From Diphasiastrum complanatum (lineage: Eukaryota > Streptophyta > Lycopodiopsida > Lycopodiales > Lycopodiaceae): a DNA stretch of 64,000 nt. The notes beneath the pieces are model-generated. The model saw only the letters and a list, made by a program, of their open reading frames with translations, searched no databases and was not told the origin of the DNA. Positions 21,763 through 31,922 of the stretch are shown one piece after another. The stretch is from NCBI GenBank assembly GCA_029204225.1, contig CM055102.1, forward strand, positions 45,020,484 through 45,084,483, written 5' to 3'. Position numbers and translations under genes: made by a program. The stretch's first letter is position 1, and the number at the start of each line of letters is the position of its first letter.

Positions 21763-23373
21763 TTGTTGAAGATGTTCAAATATAGTCTCTTGAAAGTCAC
21801 AAATTACATTTGTAGAATCATATCACAAGTTTTTATTCACATGGAATCAATAGGTGGCATCCTATTGAAGGAAAGAAAGGATCCTGAGTGCAACCTTTGT
21901 GGCAAGGGAGAATATTTTTTCTCAAGATGCTACAAAAAGAAGACCAGTCCATTCAAGGAGAACCAAAGCAAGGGGGCCGAGGTGAAGGATGGAGCTTCAA
22001 GTTCAAAATGCAAATACAAGAAGGACAAGTCCAAGGGAAGGTGTTTCCTTTGTGGAAATGTGAATGAGGCTTGGAGTCTCACAAGGACTTGCAAGATTTG
22101 TCTTCAAGAGTCCATCACAACACTGGAAGTGCATTGTTTGGTTCAAGATGCAAAGATAAATGTCACTTTCATGAAAGTAACTTGGATTTATTTTATGTCC
22201 TTGGAAAGTATTTTGCTTGGAACTTTGGACAGGTTCAAACTTATTGTTATTATCCAAGAGAAATCAATCAAGAATAAGGAGCAATCACAAAATGAAAATA
22301 GTTTCATTTATGCTCTCATGTCAACTTATGAAGAAGCATTTTGCTTTGAAGAGATTTTTGTATCTCAAAGGTGGATTAAGGCAATACTAGTTGAGTGTGA
22401 TGCCTTAAAAGATAGCAAAATATGTTTTCCTTGTAAGCTTACATTAGTTATGAAGTCAAGGAAATGGAAATATCTTCATAATGTAGGATCTTTTGGTTTC
22501 AATAAGATCATGAATGATGTGTTCATTCATAAAGATGAAAATTGTAAGTTTTCAATCTTAAAGACAAGTTGTAAACTTCTTGTGAGAATAAGTGAAGCAT
22601 CCAAAGTGGACACTTATATCCATAAGCAAGTAGTTAGCCTTACTGAGATGGAAATACCTTTTGATTTCAATATTGGAAAAATCATGCCAAGTTGTCATGA
22701 TTTCGGACTTATGTTTTGAAATTGATTTTAAATCAATTAGAAGGCAAGTGGTTATTTCATCAAATGTATGCTCTTGAGTCATGCAAGAGCAAAAGTGATT
22801 TGTTCACTCATAGTTTGAAAAATTGTATTGAGGCAAATTGTAAACTCTTTATGAGAGTAAGTGAGTCATCTTCTAAAGACACTTATCTCATAATGAAGTA
22901 TTTAGCCTCATTGGATCTGAGATTAGGATGGTAAACAAGCATGAAGATATATTGCAAACACTTTGTTATTATAGCATGCATAGTCTTGCCAATTTGGATG
23001 AGACTAATTCTCTAGATCATAGTAACATGATGTTAGATCTTTGTGATCCTAATAAATCAAAAAGAAATCTTTATTTTCTCATGGAGGAGCATGCACATGA
23101 AGAAGGAGCAAGCCTCAAAGTCAAGCATCTACATGAAATTTGGAAGGAATCAATTTCAAAGATGCTAGGATGGTGCAAAGCTCTCAAGTTCATCAAAGAT
23201 GTCAACATCAAAGAAGCACTATCATGGATATGGTGATTTCAGATCAACATCAAGCTCATTGGCTGATCTTCACACCTTTTGAACCAGCAAAGACCAATTC
23301 AGCCCATGGAGTCAAGTTCAAGATCATCATGTTTTCCATCAAGCTAAATCTACCAAGCTAGATTTTTGAGGAG
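21763..23373 (+). mobile_element. Gag-only LTR retroelement remnant (non-autonomous candidate)
   Basis: A long open frame (21763-22719) carries a zinc-knuckle-like CNLCGKGEYFFSRC, the CX2CX4HX4C pattern with Tyr for His, then a Lys/Ser-rich stretch and a second, frameshifted CFLCG knuckle. The remaining 200 residues are Lys/Ile/Phe-rich and match no protease, integrase or RT. Frames continue in pieces to about 23240. An imperfect repeat of about 120 bases (22520-22635 and 22800-22910) carries the words TTGTAAACT, GAGAATAAGTGA/GAGAGTAAGTGA, GACACTTAT and TAGCCT. The region ends in a purine tract (TTTTTGAGGAG, 23363-23373) and an LTR. Gag plus LTR without pol is the make-up of TR-GAG/LARD-type elements. 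The label is inferred. Confidence 0.5.
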
Positions 23374-24503
23374 TGTGAAAAATGCAAAAATAAGCTTGGT
23401 AGAGGCCAAAAATCTTGTATATAGATAAACACACATGTGTGGAGCCTGTTCCCACGTGTGAAACTAGTGTACCTATCATGTACCATAATCATATAGGATG
23501 TACATATGATTTAATTCAAGTTCTAGTGGCTAAAAAGGCCAAAAACTAGTTTTCTAGACATATGACACATGGCATCAATCTATTGATTGCATGAGCCACA
23601 TCCTTTGGTTAGGTGTCATATCCCATGTGTAGAGGACAGCTCACACATGTGGAATAAGCTAAAGTAGGCAACTTTTGAGTTCTAGAAGATTTCCAAGTAG
23701 ATTTTCATATAGAAGGAAAATAGACCAAAAGTGCTTAAAATAGAAGGTTTTGTCCAAGTGTCAGTTTTGCATGATGAATCATCATATGACAAAGCACCTT
23801 CACACATGTGGGATCAGAGGGATGATCAGTACCACGAGCTCCCACTTATTGTATATATAGAGCCACATTTGGCCATAATCATTGTGACACCAATCTTGGT
23901 TCTGGAAGCAATTTTGAGTGATTCTCTCCATTTGTCTACATTTGTTTTGATTGTTTTGAGGTTCTATTAATGTGTACTTGATTTTTAGGTTGGAGTCCAT
24001 ACTCAGACAGTGTTTCACACGTGTGAAACCATAAAGTACACTTACCTTCAATTAATGATTGTTTTTGTTAGGATTTTGTGTCTAGAATTGATCTAGATTG
24101 ATCTTAATCTGAAGTAGATTGATAGATCAAGTAATCTGACAACCAATCCCTCTTGAGGATCAGATTAGGATTCACTCTTGGTCCTTTTTGTACTTTTTCC
24201 ACAAAAGACATGTGTCAAAGCTAAATGTCAGTTGTTATCCATGTACAAAATAAGCATTGGTACTTAACAGCTTGGTTAAAATGAAAAATCCATAGTCCAA
24301 TCTTCCCATTTGTTTGTAACTTTTAGCGATAGGCTAAGCCGTCATATTACCATATCAGGGCGAAAGCCATGCTGATCAGTGTAACAGACATTAGTCATAT
24401 CAATAATTTATCAAATAAAAGAAATACATGAAAGACACTTGCTAAACATGTGTAAATAGTTTTTACAAAAATATTTTTAGGTTGAGCAAGGACACACATA
24501 CAA
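23374..24503 (+). repeat. LTR of the gag-only element
   Basis: It starts TGTGAAAAATGCAAAAATAAG directly after the purine tract and probably ends ACACATACA at about 24502, just before a primer-site-like TGGTATTAGGGC (24504-24515). A TATA box, GTATATATAG, lies at 23851-23860. The part upstream of the TATA box carries several CACATGTG/CACGTGTG words. A perfect 18-base palindrome, GTTTCACACGTGTGAAAC, lies at 24012-24029. Confidence 0.5.
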
Positions 24504-25384
24504 TGGTATTAGGGCAAATCCATGCCATACTAACCCGTGGACCCGTGAAAGAGTCATGTATTGGTGTCAAAACCCTTGAGCATATCCATGCTTTCCAAGG
24601 ATCTTCAAGCTTGATTACTAGTTATAATTACTAGTATAAACTTGAAAGGGCATGTGCAAAAAAAAACAAATTTATTTGAGTTGTCATGTTTAAGAAACAA
24701 GTACAAAAATCTTTGGCTAAAATAGTCTCAATGAATATGTTAGGACAAATCCATGCCATTCTAACATTAGAGACTATAACAACTCTTGTGCAAATCCATG
24801 CAATCCAAGAGTATTCTAAGCCAAAGACGAGTACGATGTATGTATTGGGTTAGTTCAATAAACGTTTGAAACTTGACGTGCAATACACAAGTAAAAAGAA
24901 AGAAAGAAATAAAGATGAAGACTTCGTTTCAAAGAAGCTCAAATTGTAAGTAGAATATTGCTTTTATAATGTCTCCGTTTAAGTCGAGGTGGTGATACGT
25001 TTATTCCTAGGAATTACAACTTGCTAGTTGTGCTCATTGGGTCGGGCTTATACGCGCATGATGCCAATGCCCTCGCACTTATTACTCTACCTGTACAGTA
25101 GTGTACTATGGTGGGCCCCACTTCGTAATTGGCCAACAATACTTTAGTGGCGGGACCCACTAAGTGCCCAACAAATTTACATAAACTTTGTAGCACGTGT
25201 TCAAGAGATGAGATGTATATTCCAACATATTTCAATATTTAAGTCCTAATAATAGGTTTCCATTAGGATGTCTTGCAACAAGTTAGTGCCTATCAATTTT
25301 TGGGGTAGTTTGAGAGAAATCTGAAGGCAAACCTAAATGGTGACAAGCCATCTAAATGCAAATATGCTAAAAAAATTCTCAAAC
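24504..25384 (+). other. Unclassified retroelement-like DNA with a repeated word
   Basis: The phrase AAATCCATGCCAT or close variants occurs four times between about 24512 and 24810, usually before TCTAAC or CCAAG. No coding frame is recognised. The stretch 25030-25200 is more GC-rich and unclassified. Confidence 0.35.
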
Positions 25385-26010
25385 ATGTCATACCTATCAT
25401 GTCTTTTTCTTCAAGAACAAGCATCATGTACATGTATTAACTCTTTTGTAATGACATACTTGAATTCTGGACAGTCAAAGGTAAGTACCCATGTTTATGT
25501 ATACAAATGACATGATGTTGTATGCAGGCTCTTTGACCAATGAAATATACACTTAAATTATTAATGTTATAATTACAAGTATCTCACCGAAGATACTTGT
25601 CGAGCAATATCAAATAAGCTTTAAATGCACCCATTTCTTTTTTTGGAACTTTGCTTACACATCAACATTTGGTATCTATATCATTCTATTAGGCATATAA
25701 GGTTCATGTCCTCAAATATGCAACACAACTATATTGAGCAATAAACTTAATCAAATTGGAACCCATGATTGGATCTCTAACATCAAGTGCAAGTCCACAT
25801 TGGGCTCACCCAACAAGGACAACCCCCAATTTCTTAGAAGCTCCTTAGCTAATTATAGTCAAAAGAATTAAGTATCATATTAGAAGACCATATGTTGCTC
25901 TCTTATAGAAAGGTAGAGAAGTCTCTCTTTGCTAGGATATTAAAGGAATATGTCAATTGTGGGGCTTTTGGGCACATGGCTTATGAGCTTTACGTAGCTT
26001 GAATTTCACC
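25385..26010. repeat. Direct repeat, copy 1 (about 630 bases)
   Basis: It matches 26612-27255 base for base over long stretches, with an estimated 80-90% identity by eye and many 1-5 base indels. Shared words include CATGTACATGTATTAACTC, GACATGATGTTGT, TATATTGAGCAATA and AGCTCCTTAGCTAATTATAG. Confidence 0.85.
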
Positions 26011-26611
26011 CCACATTTTCAAGGAAAATAGTTGGTACTAAACTAATAATGACTTTGATTTGATATCCAATATCTCTAAAGTTGTTTAAGATAAATTTTC
26101 TTCCACCATCTATCCTAAGAGCCTTTATCTTCCTTGGAGTTGATTCTCTGCATATGCCATATAATGTTTGAAACAATTGAAGGCCTTTGATTTCTCCTTT
26201 AGAAAGAAGACTATTGTTTTATGGAGTAATCATCAATTAGAGTGATAAAGTACCTTGCTCCCCTTAAAGCAACAATTTGCATTGGACCACATACGTCACA
26301 ATGTACCAACTCCAAAAGTTTATTAGCTTTGTGAATATGATTAGATCTGAATGACAAACCAACATGTTTGCCCAAAAATATAACTTTCACAAATTTGAGA
26401 AGATTGACCATCTAAAAAATGCAAGTCATTGATTAAGTTATTGTCAAACATTAGTCTCATGCTCTAAAAATTAAGATGCCCTAGTCTATGATGCTATACA
26501 ACATTCTTATCAATCTTACTAGTGACTGCAACTGCTTGGGAGTTTGCAATGCCCAATATCTAAGTCTAAACAAAAGGCTTTCATTAAGAGGTGCTACAAG
26601 AATTTAGTGCC
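26011..26611 (-). pseudogene. Copia GAG-pre-integrase and integrase start, decayed
   Basis: On the - strand, 26530 to 26211 reads a degenerate H-x-H region, then FLGKHVGLSFRSNHIHKANK, LLELVHCDVCGPMQIVALRG and ARYFITLIDDYS. The first catalytic Asp is kept (HCDVCGPM). Below 26211 only fragments of the core are readable between stops, running into repeat copy 1. Confidence 0.72.
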
Positions 26612-27255
26612 TATTCTCACACATGCCATACCTATCATAAATTTTCTTCAAGGACAAGCGTCATGTACATGTATTAACTCTTTTGTAATACATACTTGAA
26701 TTTTGGACAAGTCAAAGGTAAGTAATTACCCATGTTTATGTATATGAATGACATGATGTTGTGTGCATGCTCTTTGACCAACAAGATATACACTTAAATT
26801 CTTGATATTATAATTATGAACTTTTTACAAAAGATACTTGTTGAGCAAATATCAAATCAACTTTACATGCACTCAACACATTCTTCTGTTTTTGGAACTT
26901 TGCTTAGACATATCAACATTTCTATCTATATCATCCTATGAGCTATAGAAGGTTCATGTTCTCAAATATGCAACACAATTATATTGAGCAATACATTTAA
27001 AGAAATCGGACCAAATCTTTGGATCTCTAACATTAAATGCAATTCCACGTTGGGCTCACTCAAGAAAGACAAACCCCAAATCTTAGAAGCTCCTTAGCTA
27101 ATTATAGTCAACAGAAGATAATATTTCTTCAAAGACCAAATGTTACTCTCTTGTATAAAGGTAGAGGAGTATCTCTTTGCTAGGATTTTAAAAGAAAGCT
27201 TCAATTGTGGGGCATTTGGGCACACGACTTGCGAGCTTTACGTAGCTTAAATTTC
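26612..27255. repeat. Direct repeat, copy 2 (about 640 bases)
   Basis: Second copy of 25385-26010 in the same orientation. Together with the integrase scrap between them, the two copies could be LTR or pol pieces of one element duplicated by unequal exchange. Neither copy shows TG/CA ends next to a primer site or purine tract. Confidence 0.8.
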
Positions 27256-28720
27256 ATCCCATAGCTTCTTCATCCATTTTGGTTGTTATTTGTAACACTG
27301 GGCACAATTTACCTTGTGAATGTCTTTTTAGGAAGATGATTTTGAACATAATGAAGTGCAACCTTAAGCATCTATGGCCTCTTTTGCAAAGGAGGACAAT
27401 CTCCTTCAATTTGTATTTGAAGGAGTGCATTCATCACCTTGCTTGAGGGTGTAGGCCCACCATCTCCAACGATGTAGCATGATAAAAAGTGGCATGATCA
27501 TAGCTTCAATTTTGATTGTGTCTACTGTTGGATGAGGGTGGGGCCATGCATGCACCCTCGTTCATGGTGACCGTATCCCTTTGGATTCTCTTATCTTGTA
27601 TTCTAACAAGACCATCACGAAGGAAGTCAACTTTTTGGTGGTTGTGGAAGATATGTGCTATGTACAATGTTGATCTCCTTATATGGATGTCCTTGAAGAG
27701 TGTCCTTGCCAGGAGCACTTCGAATTGTTTTAGTCTTTTTCGAAGAAGATTAATGTGGGTTTAAGACTATCTCTCTTTCATGAGGGCTTTAGGCTTCTTG
27801 TAATAAGCATGTTTTACTCCACTTGTCCATGGTACTTTGAGCTTTGAAAGGACATATGCTAGATCTAATCTTTTTTCAAAAAGTAAGCACAATGCTTATT
27901 GATTTTGGCAATCAAGCATTTAGTGCATGCCACATGGAACTAGTTATTGAAGCTATACTCTTCATATTTTTGGAGGAACATATTTTGCACTATGGCTGAG
28001 GGTGTAGGCAGCCCCCCCCCCCAACCCATATCATGGCATCTCACAAGCATTATGCATGTTTTTGACGAGGTTTGAACTTTGACTACACACTTAGTCACAG
28101 TGCAAACTATGCTCTCATTATATCTTCAGATGACTGCATTTATTAACATATGACCTAATGATTAGACATGTTAAATTCATGTCAAAAATTGAAGAAAATC
28201 ACATCACACATGCTATTGAATATCTTCATGTAAGGCACATGTACCAAGGTAGGCTACCTCACCATGACCAGGTAGGTACATCGAATATTCTCAAGCATAA
28301 TTGCTCTATTTTATAGAAATGAGTATGTGAGATGTTTTTCTCTCTAGGCCTTGCCACATGACTTTCTTGTGCTGTGCCTGCCTCTGGCTGCACACATCCT
28401 TGTTCACCACCAACCTCATTGGCAACTCCATGTTCTTAGTAGGCCATTTTATGTAATGTAATTGATCGCATGTTGTGGTTGCCAAGCTAGTCTGTAGGCC
28501 ACAATGAAAACACTCATGTGGCTGAGCTCTCAAATGCATCCCAAGAGGGACTAACATTTTAGAGAAAAAAAATACAATGTACCACTAACCATAATTAGCT
28601 TATGCCAAGGTGGATGGTATCATGAGTCTCATACAGTCCAGATTCCTCGTTGTTTCCTTATTTAACCACCATTAAACTGATCAGGGTTAATCGAAGCAAA
28701 ATTAAGTTTCTTTGCTTTTT
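27256..28720. other. Intergenic DNA with no recognised gene
   Basis: Short frames on both strands (60-85 codons) match nothing I know. A C-run of 11 bases lies at about 28012-28022. The phrase TGAGGGTGTAGGC occurs twice (about 27446 and 27990), so part of this may be decayed repeat. Confidence 0.4.
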
Positions 28721-29375
28721 TTCCACTGCATCTCTCTCTCTCTCTCTCTCTCTCAACATTCTCGAGTTTTTGCGTTGTTGCCCTAAAATTCAAACCATGA
28801 TCTGCAATCTATTTCAGGTCAACAAATTCTCTCTCTTGAAAAAACATGTTTAATTCCAGGCCATCTCTCTCAAGATTGGAAACATTCATCAATTAGAAGT
28901 TTTAAAGGGGACATGCAATTGCACCTGGACAAAACCATAATTAGGAATACTTCACTTATGGTCAAGATAAGTCAATGGTCAATATAAGTGAAGACCATAA
29001 TTAGAAATACTTATGGTCAAGATAAGTCAAAACCCTAATTTCAGACGGACCAATTAAAATGCAAGAATCATGTTTTAACCATCATAGCCTACATTCTCAC
29101 TAGTCTTGTCTTCCTAACACTGAATTCTAAAAACCCTTATTTCTGATTACAATGCGCATCAAACTTGAGTGAGTTTTGTCCTCCAATTTTCGTGATGTGT
29201 CTTGTGCTTTAAAAGAACCCCCTACAAGACACTCTCTCTAGAATGTTATAGCGGGTGCTCTCTTTCTAGAATGTTTGAAATAAATTGTTTTCACAAGTTT
29301 CACCTCTCTCCTCCAATACCTTACTTTAAGGCTATCTTTTATCTCCAAACCCTAAACAACCCTAACCCTAAAAAT

Positions 29376-29409
<34 letters not shown>

Positions 29410-29514
29410 CTCTCTCCTCACTTTCTCTCACCATCTCTCCTTAATTAGATCATGCTCCTACCTTCAGCTTACAAGCAAGCAAGCTCCTCTCTCTCTCTCT
29501 CTCAATAGATCACG

Positions 29515-29548
<34 letters not shown>

Positions 29549-29681
29549 TTGATTGTGCACATGTAGATGCATAGCCAAACTGTGCGAAGAAAAACTATTG
29601 CATACATGCCAATTCCGCCTTCTCCTCTCCATTACTACGATAAGCTCTCAAAAATATTTTTCCAAAGAGCAAATCACATTG

Positions 29682-29752
<71 letters not shown>

Positions 29753-30030
29753 CGATCGCGCTCCCTCCCTCCCTCTCTCTCTCTCTCACTCTCTCAATGA
29801 ATTGCACTCCCTCTCTCTCTTGATCCCTCTTCCCCCCCCCCTCTCACATTCGAGACATATATTCTCTCCCTATAAGATTCCCCACACAATTTTTGCACCA
29901 CGTGGTACAATATTTTTTAGCGCAAGTTTTGGGGTTCTAAAAAACCCTAAAAGAGCAACTCTCTCCATTAGATAAACATGATGTACATTCTTCTCTTTAT
30001 TTTGTACTCCATTTCACCAAAAGATAAGGG

Positions 30031-30073
<43 letters not shown>

Positions 30074-30541
30074 TCTCTCTCTCTCTCTCTCATGGCTATT
30101 TTTTTATCCCAAAACCCTAAAAAACCCTACACTTAAAAAAAACCCTAAAAAAACCTGAAAATCAACACTCTCTCCTCTCCTCACCCATCCCGTCTCTCTC
30201 TATAACCTTCTCCCTCTTGAGTCTCCTCTCGCGCTTTCCCTCTTTCGTCTCTCCCTCGCTCACCCATCCGCTTTCCCTCTATCTCTATATGCACCTTATC
30301 TCCCTCCTCTCTCACCTCTCACGCTATCCCTCTCAAAAACCTCTGCTCCTCATCGTCGTCCTCACGATCCGCCACTCCTTCCCATCCTTTTGACAACTCT
30401 CTCTCTCTCTCTCTCACAAATCACGCATTCTCTCTATCTCTCTCTCAGTATCTAGAGAACCTCTCTCTCTCTCTCTATCTCACTATTCTAGCGCTCCCTC
30501 TAGATGAAGATCGCAAAACCTCTCCCTCTCGTGCAGAACCC

Positions 30542-30577
<36 letters not shown>

Positions 30578-30842
30578 AAACCTGTCTCTCGAACTTCGAG
30601 ATTGCACTTTGATTCTAGATTGTTCTCTTTCTAGAACATTCTTTGTTCTTGAAGCTGCATTTTAGATGCTCGTCAGGTCCAAGGGATGAAGTTTTAGGGC
30701 ATATGTGGCCCAATCAAAATTCGAGAATCGCTTTTTGTCTACAACAGCCTACATTCTCTCAACTCACATTATCCCTATTTCTCATCTTAAACCTAAAAAG
30801 GCCTAAAAAAACCCTAAAAGATAAAAAAATCTGCGCTCTTTG

Positions 30843-30880
<38 letters not shown>

Positions 30881-31200
30881 TTTGATCCCAACTGCGCTCC
30901 TTTGTTTCTCTCTTGCTATTTTATGCCTTCTCTCTCTAAATTTTTTTAATGACACATGCTCTCTCTTTAAATTTTTAAAAAATCTCGTTAGATTTTCAAC
31001 CCACTTCAACTCCATTTCAAATGAGTTTTAGGGCAAACGTTACATTTTCAACCCACTTCAAGTGCATTTCAAATGCCCTTGAAATACGTTTTAGGGCAAA
31101 CGTGCACCAACGAGAATATACAAACTACATTCTCTCTCTCGCTCGCTCGCTCTGTGTCTGTGTGTCTCTGTGTTGTGGTTAGGGCCAAGCAACCTGTGTT
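28721..31200. promoter_or_regulatory. CT-rich, telo-box-rich region upstream of the SAPS gene
   Basis: About ten (CT)n or (TC)n tracts lie here (for example 28733-28755, 29379-29407, 29520-29544, 29685-29749, 30072-30091, 30540-30573, 30846-30878), plus (CA)n at 30032-30070. AAACCCTAA telo-box words recur at 29346-29372, 29938-29950, 30110-30155 and 30810-30825. Pyrimidine patches and telo-boxes are common in plant core promoters and 5' leaders; a role for the downstream SAPS gene is inferred from position. The Ser-Leu repeat frames here are artefacts. Confidence 0.4.
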
Positions 31201-31883
31201 GACCTCTTTCCATCCGGCGTGCCTTTCTTTGATATGGGCACCGTCAATTTTTCTCAGAAGCCCTATTGCTACTGTTACTGCAACTATTGGCTTTGATGTA
31301 TTTGTACAACGCCATAGAACAGAGTTGACGCAACTCTCCTGCAGGTGCGGATGCTGCTGCTTCACCTAGAGGCTGTAGGTATCTTTGCGCAGCCTAGGGT
31401 ATGAAAATCCGCAAGATCAAGAGAAACAGGGACTGGTTTAGGTTTAGCTGCAAGATTGGGTGTTAGGAATACAGATTAACAGAAATGAATGACAAATGGA
31501 TAGTGATCATCACTGGTTCCGGTGATGTCGAAGGCTTGATCAGGCCAAGTTGAATGTAGAACTGGTGACCATGGATCCCTTCCTCGTAAAAGAGGCATTT
31601 GGCAGGGGTGGTGGTTGATAAGCTCTGAAAATAGGATATTTTTCAGGTTTGCAGGCATTGTTTAGTTGAATGCTTGCTTTCTTTTTTGTTGAAGCCTAAT
31701 CGGGAGGCGAAGTTGGCTTTGGGAGACATGCGGAGAAAGCTAAAGCAAGGAGCTTGGGGGGCAAGATTCTGTTAAACTCAGGGTTCTAGTTGGTATAGCT
31801 AGGCAATTGCATTCTGGTGTCACGCAATACCGGTGAAGAATAAATTGCAGAGTACTTTTGGAGTTTTTAACAACGCAGCCAAG
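31201..31883 (+). promoter_or_regulatory. Probable 5' leader of the SAPS gene
   Basis: No coding frame of note lies between the CT-rich tracts and the ATG at 31884. Donor-like CTGTAGGTATCT (about 31372-31383) could mark a leader intron. Transcript evidence would be needed to place the start site. Confidence 0.35.
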
Positions 31884-31922
31884 ATGTTTTGGCGTATGGC
31901 CGGATTGTCCACTACATCCCCG
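31884..31922 (+). CDS. SAPS gene exon 1
   Basis: ATG in AGATGTTTTGG codes [13 protein letters not shown]; the donor is CCG|GTAAGT. The next codon (Val) opens exon 2, 9.2 kb downstream. The ATG is chosen because plant SAPS proteins begin with MFWRM. Confidence 0.88.

Noticed and set aside
29341-29375. Interstitial telomere array
   Set aside because: Only two or three CCCTAAA-like units occur together; scattered telo-boxes explain it better.
29553-29975. 140-codon Ser-Leu-rich frame on the + strand
   Set aside because: Mostly CT dinucleotide; no conserved domain and no sign of a start context.
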